In this document: positions 26,754 through 36,489 of the stretch, one piece after another
Position numbering within the stretch: position 1 is the first letter of the stretch
Layout: each line of letters begins with the position of its first letter
Position numbers and translations under genes: made by a program
DNA from: Oscillospiraceae bacterium
Lineage (GTDB): Bacteria > Bacillota > Clostridia > Oscillospirales > Ruminococcaceae
Length of the DNA: 64,000 nt
Assembly (NCBI GenBank): GCA_029007985.1
Contig: JAQXIW010000022.1
Location: 1-64,000 of the forward strand
Direction: 5' to 3'
The notes under the pieces: model-generated
Seen by the model: only the letters and a program-made list of their open reading frames with translations
The model's database searches: none
What the model was told of the DNA's origin: nothing

Positions 26754-27407
26754 ATGACAGACAGAGAAATACTTTCAAAAGTCGACCACACACTCTTAAA
26801 AGCCGACGCAAAACAGCGGGACATCAAGCGCATTTGCGAAGAGGCTCTGCGCTATGAGACGGCGTCCGTGTGTATCAATCCGGGGTACATTGAGTACGCA
26901 AAGGGAATACTCGGCGACAAAATCCCGGTTTGTACGGTTATAGGTTTCCCTCTCGGTGCGATGACAACACGGGCAAAGGTGTTTGAGGCAAAGGACGCCG
27001 TCGAAAAAGGCGCTGCGGAAGTTGATATGGTGATAAACATATCAAAGGCAAAAGACGGTGAATTTGATTACATTACCGAAGAAATTCGCCTGATCAAAGA
27101 GGCGGTCGGCGACAGGGTGCTGAAAGTCATTATTGAAACCTGTCTTTTGACAGACGAAGAAAAGGTTAGACTTTGCAAATGCGTAATTGACGGCGGCGCA
27201 GATTTTATTAAAACCAGCACAGGTTTTTCAACCGGCGGCGCAACTTTTCACGATATAAAGCTTTTCAGCGAAAACTGCAAAGGCAAATGTAAAATTAAGG
27301 CGGCGGGCGGCATACGCACAAGAGAAGATATGGAAAAATTCATTGAACTCGGCGCGGACAGACTCGGCACTTCCTCGGCTGTCAAAATAATGTACGGCAA
27401 CAAATAA
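26754..27407 (+). CDS. deoC: Deoxyribose-phosphate aldolase
   Basis: Splits 2-deoxyribose-5-phosphate to glyceraldehyde-3-phosphate and acetaldehyde in deoxynucleoside breakdown. The 217-residue TIM barrel has VDHTLLKADA at the N-terminus, EVDMVINISKAKDG near 90-103, the Schiff-base lysine in RVLKVIIETCLL near 120-131 and KAAGGIRT near 184-191, which holds the second lysine. AAAGGA overlaps the end of the glycerate kinase gene. The phosphopentomutase and nucleoside phosphorylase partners are not in this window. Confidence 0.95.
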   Translation: MTDREILSKVDHTLLKADAKQRDIKRICEEALRYETASVCINPGYIEYAKGILGDKIPVCTVIGFPLGAMTTRAKVFEAKDAVEKGAAEVDMVINISKAKDGEFDYITEEIRLIKEAVGDRVLKVIIETCLLTDEEKVRLCKCVIDGGADFIKTSTGFSTGGATFHDIKLFSENCKGKCKIKAAGGIRTREDMEKFIELGADRLGTSSAVKIMYGNK

Positions 27408-27411
27408 ATAT

Positions 27412-27440
27412 AAGCTCTCTATGAGAGCTTTTATTTTTTA
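27412..27440 (+). terminator. Terminator after deoC
   Basis: Perfect 8-bp stem AAGCTCTC / GAGAGCTT followed by TTATTTTTT. Confidence 0.85.
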
Positions 27441-27470
27441 CAAAATAACCATAAATAAAATCGGTTTTTG

Positions 27471-27479
27471 TGTTATAAT
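27471..27479 (+). promoter_or_regulatory. Extended -10 promoter of the lipoprotein-TCS operon
   Basis: TGTTATAAT forms an extended -10 element (TGn-TATAAT). No clear -35 box sits 17 bp upstream. Confidence 0.45.
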
Positions 27480-27510
27480 ATGATATATAACTATGCAAAA
27501 CGGACGGTTT

Positions 27511-28767
27511 ATGAAAAAACTATTTTCTTTGTTATTTTTATTTATGGCGCTGAGCGGCTGTAAAAGCCTCACCACTCAGGACAATATTATAAATTTTCTA
27601 TCTGCGCCTAAACTCAATCAAAACGAGAGCGAAGTCGTACGGGCCATTTCCGAGTACACAAATCGGAATATAAATTTGAAATATCCGAAAAGCGGCGGCA
27701 ACGCGTCCCCTGTCAATATCGTGGACATAGACAATGACGGCACGAACGAAGCCGTTGTGTTTTACAGCGCACGGAGCATAGGCGGAAATGTTAGAATGGC
27801 GGTCCTCACTCAGACTGAAAAAGGCTGGGTTGTGACCGACGATTCCGAGGGCTTCGGCACGGAAATATACAAGGCGGACTTTGAGAGCTTTTCCGATAAA
27901 AAACAGAAAAACATTGCAGTAGGCTACACTTTCTCCGACAGCTCCGAAAAGCTTTTGTCGGTTTACACGCTCAACGGTAAAACGGTAAAAAAGACGGACA
28001 CATATTCCTGTCAGGATTACACAATTTGCGATGTCACAGGCGACAGGGCGGCGGATATTATCATCGCGGGCAACAATGCCGAAGAACAAGTGGCAAGTAT
28101 CGCGGTGATTTCCCTGATAAACACAAATTTTATTACCATAGCCAAAGCCGAGCTGGACACGACAAACGCCAAGGTGACAAACATCGCCCTGACCAAGACG
28201 GAAAACGGCGGCAATGCCGTGCTTGTGGATTACAGCGACCCGTATAAATTCGTACACACTGAGGTGTTCGAATACACTAAAGGCAAATTAGAGCAAATTA
28301 TGTCCGGCAACACGGTTGTCAAGGAATGGGCGCAAGCCTATAACTTAATCAGCCTTGACACAGATAAGGACGGTTTTTTTGAAACGCCGACTATCATTAC
28401 GGATTCGACTTCGATCGAAAAAACCGCAAAGTTTATGGAATGGACCTGCTTTTATATTGAGAACCCGGAAAGAAAACTTTTCGGCGTCTGTGAGACGGAA
28501 AAAGGTATTTTTATTCCGATACCGGACGAGTGGCAAAATTATATCACCGTCTCAAAGAATGAGGACGGCAGTTATATATTTTCAAGCGTTCTCGATTCAT
28601 CGGCACTTTTAACTATGACTGTTTACACATCGAGAGTGCCGCCGGACATCGACAGCGGTGCGGTATTGGTCTCGATAGGTACAATGCAGATTGCTTTTAC
28701 ATTCGGCGAAAATACATCACCGGAACAGATAAAATACATCACGGAAAACATTATTTACTTGAAATAG
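27511..28767 (+). CDS. Lipoprotein with FG-GAP-like repeats
   Basis: Predicted surface lipoprotein of 418 residues. The signal peptide ends in the lipobox LSGC with the lipid-carrying cysteine at 17 from the ATG at 27511. The mature part has calcium-type Asp-rich loops spaced like FG-GAP/VCBS repeats: NIVDIDNDGTNEAVVFY, ICDVTGDRAADIIIAG and SLDTDKDGFFETP. Together these suggest a propeller-like ectodomain. It is followed after 10 bp by a response regulator and a sensor kinase, so it may be an input or accessory protein of that pair. No specific family name is assigned. An upstream in-frame ATG (27493) is less likely because of the signal peptide position. Confidence 0.78.
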   Translation: MKKLFSLLFLFMALSGCKSLTTQDNIINFLSAPKLNQNESEVVRAISEYTNRNINLKYPKSGGNASPVNIVDIDNDGTNEAVVFYSARSIGGNVRMAVLTQTEKGWVVTDDSEGFGTEIYKADFESFSDKKQKNIAVGYTFSDSSEKLLSVYTLNGKTVKKTDTYSCQDYTICDVTGDRAADIIIAGNNAEEQVASIAVISLINTNFITIAKAELDTTNAKVTNIALTKTENGGNAVLVDYSDPYKFVHTEVFEYTKGKLEQIMSGNTVVKEWAQAYNLISLDTDKDGFFETPTIITDSTSIEKTAKFMEWTCFYIENPERKLFGVCETEKGIFIPIPDEWQNYITVSKNEDGSYIFSSVLDSSALLTMTVYTSRVPPDIDSGAVLVSIGTMQIAFTFGENTSPEQIKYITENIIYLK

Positions 28768-28777
28768 GAGAAATAAA

Positions 28778-29476
28778 ATGGCGAAAATACTTGTAGTTGA
28801 AGACGAAGAGGGCATCGGCGAAGTAATCGAGCTGAATTTCTCTCTTTCGGGTCACAAAGTGACAAGATTTACATCGGCTGAGCAGGCAAAATCCGTGTAC
28901 GAAAACGGGACTGCGGATTTTGACATAGCCATTCTCGATATAATGCTGCCGGGTATGGACGGTATTTCTCTGTGCGAATATATCAGAAAAAAAGACGATT
29001 CGATAGGTATAATTATGCTCTCGGCAAAAAGTCAGGAACAGGACAAAGTCCTTTCGCTTTCTGTCGGCGCAGACGACTATGTGCAAAAGCCTTTCGGCGT
29101 ACGGGAACTTTTAGCCAGAGCTTCCGCGCTCTTGCGACGAATCGGCAAACACGACAAACCGACGGTGTCGGACGATGTTTTGACCTCCGGCCCGTTTACT
29201 CTCGATTTGAAGAGCAGAATACTGCACAAGGACAACACCCGGATTGACTTGACAAGCGTTGAGTTTTCAATTATGGAATTGTTTTTTCGCAATGAGGGCG
29301 TTGCAATGGTGAGAGAAAAAATACTCGAGGGCGTATGGGGTGAAAACTACTACGGCGATATAAAAATTGTCGATGTCAACATACGCAGACTTCGTATGAA
29401 AATTGAGGACGATCCGTCAAATCCACAGTACATAGTTACCGTGTGGGGCTACGGTTACAGATGGGATGTGCAGTAA
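28778..29476 (+). CDS. OmpR/PhoB-family response regulator
   Basis: Transcription factor of 232 residues. The receiver domain (1-118) begins ILVVEDEEGIGEVIE, with the phosphoacceptor Asp at residue 54 in AILDIMLPG and the conserved Lys in YVQKPFG near 105. The C-terminal winged helix (about 130-230) shows the trans_reg_C pattern, with VDVNIRRLRMKIEDDP and TVWGYGYRW at the end. GGAGAAA precedes the ATG. The partner kinase follows after 9 bp. Targets are unknown; auto-control with the lipoprotein is plausible. Confidence 0.93.
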   Translation: MAKILVVEDEEGIGEVIELNFSLSGHKVTRFTSAEQAKSVYENGTADFDIAILDIMLPGMDGISLCEYIRKKDDSIGIIMLSAKSQEQDKVLSLSVGADDYVQKPFGVRELLARASALLRRIGKHDKPTVSDDVLTSGPFTLDLKSRILHKDNTRIDLTSVEFSIMELFFRNEGVAMVREKILEGVWGENYYGDIKIVDVNIRRLRMKIEDDPSNPQYIVTVWGYGYRWDVQ

Positions 29477-29485
29477 GTCAGCCGT

Positions 29486-30907
29486 ATGAATTCAAGCAGC
29501 ATTACGAAAAGGTGGATAAAAACAAACCTTGTTTTCCAAATTATTGCAATCATCATAGCCGAAATAGTGGTTGTGCTTTCGATAAGAAATTCCTACTATT
29601 CGCGGGCTCAGAACCTTATTTTGACCAGAATAAACACGGTTAACGCGACTCTGTCGGCGTCTGCGACACTGTCGGATTCCGAGAGAACGCAGCTCATATA
29701 CCGAATGAGCGAGGAATTTTCCGAAAAGGACAAATTTGAATTTATGGTTATCGGCACAAACAGCCGAGTGCTTGCCACATCGTCCGGCTTTTTGCCAAGC
29801 GACGATATGCACCTTGAGGACATTCGTCTTGCTCAGCAGTCGGAGGACGGCATTGCCACCGAAATATACCGCACAAAAATGGGCGAGAAGGTTTTGTCCG
29901 CCACATGTATTATCACACCGGGCAACAAGACGGTGTACGCGGTCAGGCTTGTGACCTCAATGACAAAAATAGACACGCAAATGGAGCTGATAATTTCATT
30001 CGCTCTGATTATTCTGTTGGTTTTGGTCGTGTTTATGATAATGTCCGGTACATTTTTCATCAGGGGCATAGTCAAGCCGATTCGAGAGATAGAGGCTACG
30101 GCGGCAAAAATCAGCAAGGGCGAGTTTGAAATACGCATAAACAACAACTACCATGACGAAATCGGCGAACTGTGCAATGCCATAAACAATATGGCGGAGG
30201 ATTTGGGCAGAAGCGAAGAAATTAAAAACGAGTTTATATCGTCCGTATCTCACGAACTGCGCACGCCTTTAACGGCTATCAAAGGCTGGGCTGAGACAAT
30301 GGACGGCAACCCCGGTGATGCCGATACGGTGAAAAAGGGGACGGGTGTCATACTGACCGAGACCGGCAGACTTTACTCCATGGTGGAAAACCTGTTGGAC
30401 TTTTCCCGTCTGCAACAGCGGGACATGAAGCTGACAAAAGAAAAGCTGGATATATCCGCGGAAGTCGAGGACGCGGTAATTATGTTTGCACCCCGCTGTA
30501 AACAAAACGGTATAGAGTTGGAATACGATATGCCGGACGATATAATAGCCGTATGGGGCGACCGCAACAGGCTCAGGCAGGTCATGGTGAATTTGTTGGA
30601 CAACGCAATAAAATATACCGGCGTCGGCGGCAAAATATCCATAAACATAGATTACGACAAGCGCAAAAGCCTGGTGACCGTTTCCGTCACGGATAACGGC
30701 ACGGGCATACACCCGGACGACATCGAAAAAGTTACGCAAAAGTTCTATAAGGGCAAGGGCTCAAAAAGAGGCTCAGGCATAGGACTTGCGCTGGTTAAAG
30801 AAATTATAAATGTGCACGACGGCACATTCAATGTGGAAAGCGAATACGGCAAATACACTAAGATGACATTCACACTGCCGACAATTCGCACTTTGAGAGG
30901 AAAATAA
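29486..30907 (+). CDS. Membrane sensor histidine kinase
   Basis: Two-pass sensor kinase of 473 residues. TM1 lies near 13-32, an outside sensing domain of about 130 residues spans 33-165, TM2 near 166-190, then HAMP (about 190-242), a HisKA helix with phosphoacceptor His in SSVSHELRTPLTAIKGW near 252-268, and HATPase_c with MVNLLDNAIKYT (N box) and VTDNGTGI and GSGIGLALVKEI (G boxes). This is the PhoR/WalK architecture. No clear ribosome site precedes the ATG, so it may depend on the response regulator reading through. Its stop overlaps the DUF1385 start. Confidence 0.92.
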   Translation: MNSSSITKRWIKTNLVFQIIAIIIAEIVVVLSIRNSYYSRAQNLILTRINTVNATLSASATLSDSERTQLIYRMSEEFSEKDKFEFMVIGTNSRVLATSSGFLPSDDMHLEDIRLAQQSEDGIATEIYRTKMGEKVLSATCIITPGNKTVYAVRLVTSMTKIDTQMELIISFALIILLVLVVFMIMSGTFFIRGIVKPIREIEATAAKISKGEFEIRINNNYHDEIGELCNAINNMAEDLGRSEEIKNEFISSVSHELRTPLTAIKGWAETMDGNPGDADTVKKGTGVILTETGRLYSMVENLLDFSRLQQRDMKLTKEKLDISAEVEDAVIMFAPRCKQNGIELEYDMPDDIIAVWGDRNRLRQVMVNLLDNAIKYTGVGGKISINIDYDKRKSLVTVSVTDNGTGIHPDDIEKVTQKFYKGKGSKRGSGIGLALVKEIINVHDGTFNVESEYGKYTKMTFTLPTIRTLRGK

Positions 30908-31827
30908 TGGCAGACTGTAAAATATCCATCGGCGGACAGGCGCTGATGGAGGGTATAATGATGAAGGGCAAGGATAAATATTCCGTTGCCGTCAGAAAAC
31001 CGGACGGCGAAATAAGCATTGAGACGCACGCCGTCAAGCCTTCGCCGGTGGGCAAAATCCCTTTTGTAAGGGGAATATACAATTTTATCGACAGCTTGGC
31101 GACAGGCTACAAATGTCTTATGCGCTCGGCTGAAATTTCAATGGGCACGGATTACGAAGAGGACAAATTTGAAATTTGGCTTAAAGAAAAATTCGGCGAA
31201 AAGGCTACGGGGATTCTCACAACGATTGCCGGTATAGGCGGCACGGTTTTGGCTCTTGTGCTGTTTATGGTGCTGCCGACCGCCGTAACGGGCTTTATTA
31301 ACGGCTTTTTCCCTCTCGGAAACTTCAAACGGGTTGTCGAGGGTCTGACAAAACTTGCGATTTTCTTTTGCTATCTGCTTGCGATTTCGCAGATGAGAGA
31401 TATTCGGCGAGTGTTCCAATACCACGGCGCAGAGCACAAGACTATTTTTTGCTATGAAAAGGGTTTGCCTTTGACGGTGGAGAATGTAAAAAAACAATCC
31501 AGATTTCACCCGAGATGCGGCACATCGCTTTTGTTTATCGTGCTGTTTGTCAGCATTGCAGTGTTTTCATTTGTGCCGTGGAAAGGCACTTTTCAAAGGG
31601 CTGTGCTGAAAGTTCTGTTTTTGCCGGTTGTCGTGTCAATAGCATACGAAATATTGAAATTCACCGGCACGCACGAAAATGCGCTCACAAAAATAATGGT
31701 AAAGCCTGGTCTGTGGTGCCAAAGGCTGACCACAAAAGAGCCGGACGATAAGATGATAGAGGTGGCAATAGCCTCGGTAAACGCCATATTACCGGAAACC
31801 GTGATTTCAAACGGCAATGAGGAATGA
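30907..31827 (+). CDS. DUF1385 family membrane protein
   Basis: Protein of 306 residues with the DUF1385 hallmarks: an N-terminal IGGQALMEGIMMKGKDKYSV, four or so hydrophobic helices in the middle (about 110-150 and 200-250) and the conserved FQYHGAEHKTIFCYE block near 170-185, followed by HPRCGTSLLFIV. The His, Glu and Cys residues suggest a metal or thiol site, but the function is unknown. In many Firmicutes this gene precedes prmC, as it does here. The start overlaps the kinase stop (TAATG). Confidence 0.88.
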   Translation: MADCKISIGGQALMEGIMMKGKDKYSVAVRKPDGEISIETHAVKPSPVGKIPFVRGIYNFIDSLATGYKCLMRSAEISMGTDYEEDKFEIWLKEKFGEKATGILTTIAGIGGTVLALVLFMVLPTAVTGFINGFFPLGNFKRVVEGLTKLAIFFCYLLAISQMRDIRRVFQYHGAEHKTIFCYEKGLPLTVENVKKQSRFHPRCGTSLLFIVLFVSIAVFSFVPWKGTFQRAVLKVLFLPVVVSIAYEILKFTGTHENALTKIMVKPGLWCQRLTTKEPDDKMIEVAIASVNAILPETVISNGNEE

Positions 31828-31831
31828 CAAA

Positions 31832-32701
31832 GTGACAAAACTTACAGATGTTTTCAAAAATATGCAGGAGATAATGTCAGCCAACGAATACAGCGACGCA
31901 AGATTTGAGGCTGACTGCTTGATAGAATATGTGCTTGGCCGTCCAAGACCGTTTTATGGGACAGATTATTTGGTATCATCGGAACGGGAAGATAAATTGT
32001 ACTCCCTGTGCGAAAAGAGAAAAAACGGCTATCCCTTACAGTATATATTGGGGAAATGGCAATTTTTCGATATGGAACTTTCGGTGGGCGAGGGTGTTTT
32101 AATTCCGAGACAGGACACCGAGGATGTCTGTCTGCGGGCGTTTGACTATATAAAAAAGTTTAACAGTCCAAATGTTTTGGATTTGTGCTCCGGCACGGGC
32201 GCAATAGCTCTGGCAATAAAAAAGTATTGCCCGGCGGCAAATGTTGTCGCCTTGGAAAAATACGACGACGCCTATCGGTATCTCGAAAAAAACATAAAGG
32301 ACACGGGGCTCTCGATCTTGCCTATAAAGGCGGATGTATTTAGATTTGACTATGTGATAGAGCCGCAGACATTCGATGTTATTATTTCAAATCCGCCATA
32401 CATAGACGAAAAGCTGAAAGGCAAATTGCAGACAGAGGTTTCCTTTGAACCGGATACCGCGCTTTTTGCCGGTCAAAACGGTCTGTGGTTTTACAAATTT
32501 ATCGCTAAATATTACTATAAAACGATAAAAGACGACGGATATCTGATTTTTGAATACGGCTATGACCAAGCCGATGATGTCAGATATATTGTGGAGTCAA
32601 ATCAATATGCAGTCGAAAAGGAAATAGTTGATACCCGGGGCAACCCGAGAGGGATAATTGCCCGCAAATTTCGGGATATTTCGTCAAAAATACTTGATTA
32701 A
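31832..32701 (+). CDS. prmC: Release-factor glutamine methyltransferase
   Basis: Methylates the GGQ glutamine of peptide-chain release factors. An N-terminal helical domain (1-90) precedes the SAM fold with [17 protein letters not shown] near 111-127 and the substrate motif IISNPPYID near 181-189. Total length is 289 residues. I prefer the GTG at 31832, which has GAGG nine bases before it; the ATG at 31817 has no ribosome site. The usual neighbour prfA is absent; recA comes next. Confidence 0.9.
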   Translation: MTKLTDVFKNMQEIMSANEYSDARFEADCLIEYVLGRPRPFYGTDYLVSSEREDKLYSLCEKRKNGYPLQYILGKWQFFDMELSVGEGVLIPRQDTEDVCLRAFDYIKKFNSPNVLDLCSGTGAIALAIKKYCPAANVVALEKYDDAYRYLEKNIKDTGLSILPIKADVFRFDYVIEPQTFDVIISNPPYIDEKLKGKLQTEVSFEPDTALFAGQNGLWFYKFIAKYYYKTIKDDGYLIFEYGYDQADDVRYIVESNQYAVEKEIVDTRGNPRGIIARKFRDISSKILD

Positions 32702-32765
32702 ACCGCTTCAGTATGCTATTATAATTATAACAACTAAAAGTTGTAAAAGATGTGAGGAAATATAT

Positions 32766-33926
32766 ATGGCTATAGTTACACCTGAAACAGACAAGGAAAA
32801 AGCATTGCGGACAGCTATTGCAAATATTGAAAAACAGTTCGGCAAGGGCGCGGTAATGCGTCTGGGCGACAATGTCACAATGAATGTGGACAAAATCTCC
32901 ACCGGCTCGCTTTCGCTCGACTTAGCGCTGGGTATAGGCGGTTTGCCGAGAGGCAGAATTGTTGAAATATACGGGCCGGAATCCTCCGGTAAAACAACAT
33001 TGGCTCTGCACTGCGTCGCCGAGGCACAAAAAGCCGGCGGCAATGCGGCATTTATCGATGTAGAGCACGCTCTCGACCCTGTTTACGCCGGAAATCTCGG
33101 CGTAGATATAGATTCTTTGCTTGTTTCACAGCCGGACACCGGCGAACAGGCCATGGAAATATGTGAAGCTCTCGTGCGCTCAGGCGCCATTGATGTTGTG
33201 GTAGTCGACTCTGTCGCCGCCATGACCACAAAGGCGGAAATCGAGGGCGACATGGGCGACTCCCATGTCGGCTTACAGGCCCGACTTATGTCACAGGCGA
33301 TGAGAAAGCTGACAGCCGCCATCGGCAAAACAAATACAATCGTTATATTCATAAACCAGCTCCGCGAAAAAATCGGCGTTATGTACGGCAATCCGGAGAC
33401 TACCACCGGCGGCAGGGCTCTCAAATACTACGCCTCGGTGCGCATTGATGTGCGCCGCGTAGAAGCCCTTAAATCCGGCACCGAGATAATAGGCAACAGA
33501 ACAAGGGCAAAGGTTGTTAAAAATAAGGTTGCTCCTCCTTTCAAAGAGGCGGAATTTGACATTATGTTCGGCCAGGGTATTTCAAAAACGGGCGAAATCG
33601 TAGACATTGCCGCAAAGCTGGGTATCGTCAATAAATCCGGCGCATGGTACAGCTACGGCGAGGTAAGACTTGGCCAGGGCAGAGACAACACAAAAGAGTA
33701 CCTTGAACGGAATCCGACTCTTGCAAAAGAAATTGAGGATAAAGTTTTTGCCGCCGTCAAAAAAGGTCAGGAAGAGGGCATAAACGTACTTTCTCCTAAC
33801 GCAAAGAAAAATGCCCGCCCGATTGTTGCTTCCACAGCCAAACCGGAGGAAGTCAAAGAGGATGCGCCGACCGAAAAGCCTGTCACAAAGCGCAGAAGCG
33901 CAAATATAGACATAGATGTTGAATGA
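32766..33926 (+). CDS. recA: Recombinase RecA
   Basis: DNA strand-exchange protein that also stimulates LexA cleavage. The 386-residue protein has [13 protein letters not shown] at the start, Walker [10 protein letters not shown] near 70-78, Walker B-type [10 protein letters not shown] near 143-152, and loops 1 and 2 with the MSQAMRKL and [22 protein letters not shown] blocks. The C-terminal tail is acidic and basic mixed, slightly longer than in E. coli. The start is the ATG at 32766 with GAGGAA; earlier in-frame codons have no site. recX overlaps the 3' end by 11 bp. Upstream (32702-32765) has a TATTATAATT -10-like stretch but no clear LexA box. Confidence 0.97.
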   Translation: MAIVTPETDKEKALRTAIANIEKQFGKGAVMRLGDNVTMNVDKISTGSLSLDLALGIGGLPRGRIVEIYGPESSGKTTLALHCVAEAQKAGGNAAFIDVEHALDPVYAGNLGVDIDSLLVSQPDTGEQAMEICEALVRSGAIDVVVVDSVAAMTTKAEIEGDMGDSHVGLQARLMSQAMRKLTAAIGKTNTIVIFINQLREKIGVMYGNPETTTGGRALKYYASVRIDVRRVEALKSGTEIIGNRTRAKVVKNKVAPPFKEAEFDIMFGQGISKTGEIVDIAAKLGIVNKSGAWYSYGEVRLGQGRDNTKEYLERNPTLAKEIEDKVFAAVKKGQEEGINVLSPNAKKNARPIVASTAKPEEVKEDAPTEKPVTKRRSANIDIDVE

Positions 33927-34539
33927 TGTTTATATAACCGACATAAAGAAAACAAAACGGGGATACAATGCAATTTTTTCACAAAACGGTTTTGAAGTGT
34001 CGGTGGACGATGTCATCGTCGAACAATACAATATAGAAATAGGCTCCTGCCTTTCGCGGCGGGAGTTTGTTTGCATTAAACAGCAATCCGCAAATCAAAA
34101 GCGGGAGGACAAATGCTTCACTCTGCTTTCCTACCGTATGCATTCGGAAAAAGAATTGCGCGATAAGCTGCTCAAATATTTCGACTCCTACACGGCAGAC
34201 TGTGCCGTTGAAAGAATGAGGGAGCTGGGTTATCTCGACGATGAAAAATTCGCTTTTTCAAAACGGGATTACTTAATAAATGTAAAAAAACACTCGTTGA
34301 AGGACACGGCAATGAGACTGTCGGCTCTCGGTGTTGACAAAAATACGATAGATAATGTAATATTAAATTTTGACACCGGCAGTGAATCGGATGTCATCAA
34401 AGAATTGATATACAAAAAATATATGTCCCGTTTATCCCGGCCGGAAAAGGTCATCGCATCGCTGGTGCGCAAGGGCTTTCCGCTGGGGGAAGTAAAAAAA
34501 GCGGTATACGGAATTTTGGAAAATATACAGGAGGAATAA
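33916..34539 (+). CDS. recX: RecA regulator RecX
   Basis: Small helical protein of 207 residues that modulates RecA filaments. The RecX three-helix repeats are visible in [39 protein letters not shown] and [20 protein letters not shown]. It overlaps recA by 11 bp, the classical arrangement, and is followed by rimO after one base, so translation of all three is linked. Confidence 0.9.
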   Translation: MLNDVYITDIKKTKRGYNAIFSQNGFEVSVDDVIVEQYNIEIGSCLSRREFVCIKQQSANQKREDKCFTLLSYRMHSEKELRDKLLKYFDSYTADCAVERMRELGYLDDEKFAFSKRDYLINVKKHSLKDTAMRLSALGVDKNTIDNVILNFDTGSESDVIKELIYKKYMSRLSRPEKVIASLVRKGFPLGEVKKAVYGILENIQEE

Positions 34540-34540
34540 A

Positions 34541-35860
34541 ATGAAAGTAACGCTTGTTTCTCTCGGCTGTCCTAAAAACCAGGTGGACAGCGACATTATA
34601 GCAAGAAATCTTATCGAAAACGGCTTTGAAACGACTGCCGATATGACCCGGGCCGATGTCTGTGTCATCAACACATGCGGCTTTATCCAGTCGGCAAAGG
34701 AAGAAGCCATTGAAAATATTTTCAATGCGGTAGAGGCCAGGGCGGTCAATCCGGACTTAAAAATAGTTGTCACCGGCTGCCTCGCGGAAAGATATAAGGA
34801 CGAAATCCTCGAGGATATACCGGAGGTAGACGCCGTAATAGGCATCGGCTCTCACGACAAAATAGTCGAAACGGTAAAAAATGTCACCAAGGGCGGCAAA
34901 TATTCATTCTTCGGGCCAAAGACCAATCTGTCGCTCACCTCAAAGAGAATTATTTCCACACCGAGTCACTATGCCTATTTGAAAATTGCCGAAGGCTGTT
35001 CAAACGGCTGTTACTACTGTGCCATTCCTATGATTCGCGGCAGACATCGCTCTCGCCCGATGGAAAGCTGTATCGAAGAGGCTAAATGGCTTGCCGACCA
35101 GGGCGTTAAAGAGCTGATAGTCGTCGCCCAGGATATAACAAGATACGGCGAAGACCTCTATAAAGAAAACAAACTTGCCGAGCTTGTTTCTAAACTTTCC
35201 GAAGTTGACGGTATCCGCTGGATAAGACTTATGTATGCCTATCCGGAAAGACTCGGCGACGATGTGATTGAGGTCATGGCGACAAATCCAAAGGTATTGC
35301 ACTATCTCGATTTGCCTATGCAGCACATAAACGACAGAGTACTCAAAAGCATGAACAGACCGGGCGGAAAAGACATCATCATATCCGCCATAAAAAGACT
35401 GAGAGAGAGAATCCCGGACATCACCATCAGAACAAGCATTATCACCGGCTATCCGGGGGAAACGCTCGAGGAATTTGACGAGCTGTGCGAGTTTGTAAAA
35501 TCACGGAGAATTGAAAGACTGGGCTGTTTTGCCTATTCCGAGGAAGAGGGCACAGTAGCTGCAAAAATGGAGCAGATGCCTGTGGAGGAGAGAGAGCGCC
35601 GCGCGGAAATTGTCATGAACATTCAGTCGGGAATTATGGCTGAAAATCAGGCCGAGACAGTGGGCAAGACTCTCGAGGTCATCGTCGACGAGTACGACGA
35701 TGTCAACGATTTGTTTGTATGCCGCTCGGTTTACGACGCCCCTGAAATAGACGGCGAGGTATATGTGTCCGGCGAATACGATATGCAGGTCGGCGAAATT
35801 TACAAAGTGAAAATAACCGAAAGCGATGTATATGACCTTTACGGCGAATTGCGGGAATAA
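34541..35860 (+). CDS. rimO: Ribosomal protein S12 methylthiotransferase
   Basis: Radical-SAM enzyme that adds a methylthio group to Asp89 of ribosomal protein S12. Domain order: N-terminal UPF0004 with GCPKNQVDSD and NTCGFIQSAKEEAIE (4Fe-4S cluster cysteines), radical-SAM with CX3CX2C in GCSNGCYYCAIPMIRG near 151-166, and a C-terminal TRAM domain (about 370-439). Length 439 is normal. The GFIQSAKEE form fits RimO better than MiaB. GGAGGAATAAA precedes the ATG. Confidence 0.95.
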   Translation: MKVTLVSLGCPKNQVDSDIIARNLIENGFETTADMTRADVCVINTCGFIQSAKEEAIENIFNAVEARAVNPDLKIVVTGCLAERYKDEILEDIPEVDAVIGIGSHDKIVETVKNVTKGGKYSFFGPKTNLSLTSKRIISTPSHYAYLKIAEGCSNGCYYCAIPMIRGRHRSRPMESCIEEAKWLADQGVKELIVVAQDITRYGEDLYKENKLAELVSKLSEVDGIRWIRLMYAYPERLGDDVIEVMATNPKVLHYLDLPMQHINDRVLKSMNRPGGKDIIISAIKRLRERIPDITIRTSIITGYPGETLEEFDELCEFVKSRRIERLGCFAYSEEEGTVAAKMEQMPVEERERRAEIVMNIQSGIMAENQAETVGKTLEVIVDEYDDVNDLFVCRSVYDAPEIDGEVYVSGEYDMQVGEIYKVKITESDVYDLYGELRE

Positions 35861-35871
35861 GAGGTGCTGTT

Positions 35872-36450
35872 ATGAATTTACCTAATAAGCTGACAACATT
35901 GAGAGTACTTTTGGTACCTGTTTTTATGATTTTTATGTACACAAAGTCAAAATACAGCTTTTTGATTGCACTCATTGTTTTTGCCGTTGCCTCCTTTACG
36001 GATATGCTCGACGGCAAAATTGCCAGAAAGAATAATCTTGTTACTGATTTCGGCAAGTTTATGGACCCTCTGGCAGACAAAGTTCTCACGACAGTAGCTA
36101 TCATTTATTTAGTCAAGCTCGGATTTTGTCACGAGATTGTGCTCTGCCTCGTCCTCATCAGAGAGTTTGCCGTCAGCGGTATCCGCATGGTTGCGGCTTC
36201 CCGGCCGGGCGGCGGCAAAGTAATTGCGGCAGGTCTAATGGGCAAGGCAAAAACCGTATTCCAGATGATTGCAATTATTGTGGCGTATTCGGATTTGGCC
36301 CTGTTTTCGCTGGGTTTGATAAATCAAACATTTTTCGGTGCGGTTTGCACGGCTGTAAACTTCCTTATGTGGATTATGGCGGCTTTGACGGTTGTGTCGG
36401 GTATGCAGTACATTTTGCCGAACATCGACCTTGTCAAAAACGCAAAATAA
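35872..36450 (+). CDS. pgsA: CDP-diacylglycerol-glycerol-3-phosphate phosphatidyltransferase
   Basis: Integral-membrane enzyme that starts phosphatidylglycerol synthesis. The 192-residue protein has the CDP-alcohol phosphotransferase signature D-x2-DG-x2-AR-x8-G-x3-D-x3-D at about 44-69, beginning DMLDGKIARK. About six hydrophobic helices are visible. The AGAGGTG site precedes the ATG. It closes the recA-recX-rimO-pgsA run, an arrangement common in Firmicutes. Confidence 0.93.
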   Translation: MNLPNKLTTLRVLLVPVFMIFMYTKSKYSFLIALIVFAVASFTDMLDGKIARKNNLVTDFGKFMDPLADKVLTTVAIIYLVKLGFCHEIVLCLVLIREFAVSGIRMVAASRPGGGKVIAAGLMGKAKTVFQMIAIIVAYSDLALFSLGLINQTFFGAVCTAVNFLMWIMAALTVVSGMQYILPNIDLVKNAK

Positions 36451-36453
36451 AAC

Positions 36454-36482
36454 TTGACAAAATCAATTTAATTTTATATCAT
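36454..36482 (+). promoter_or_regulatory. cysS promoter
   Basis: TTGACA (36454-36459), 17 bp, TATCAT (36477-36482), only 4 bp after pgsA. Transcription would start near 36489. Confidence 0.7.
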
Positions 36483-36489
36483 ACATCTA

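Noticed and set aside
27598-28257. A 219-codon minus-strand frame inside the lipoprotein gene
   Set aside because: No ribosome site, no motif, and it covers the FG-GAP-like loops of the sense gene.
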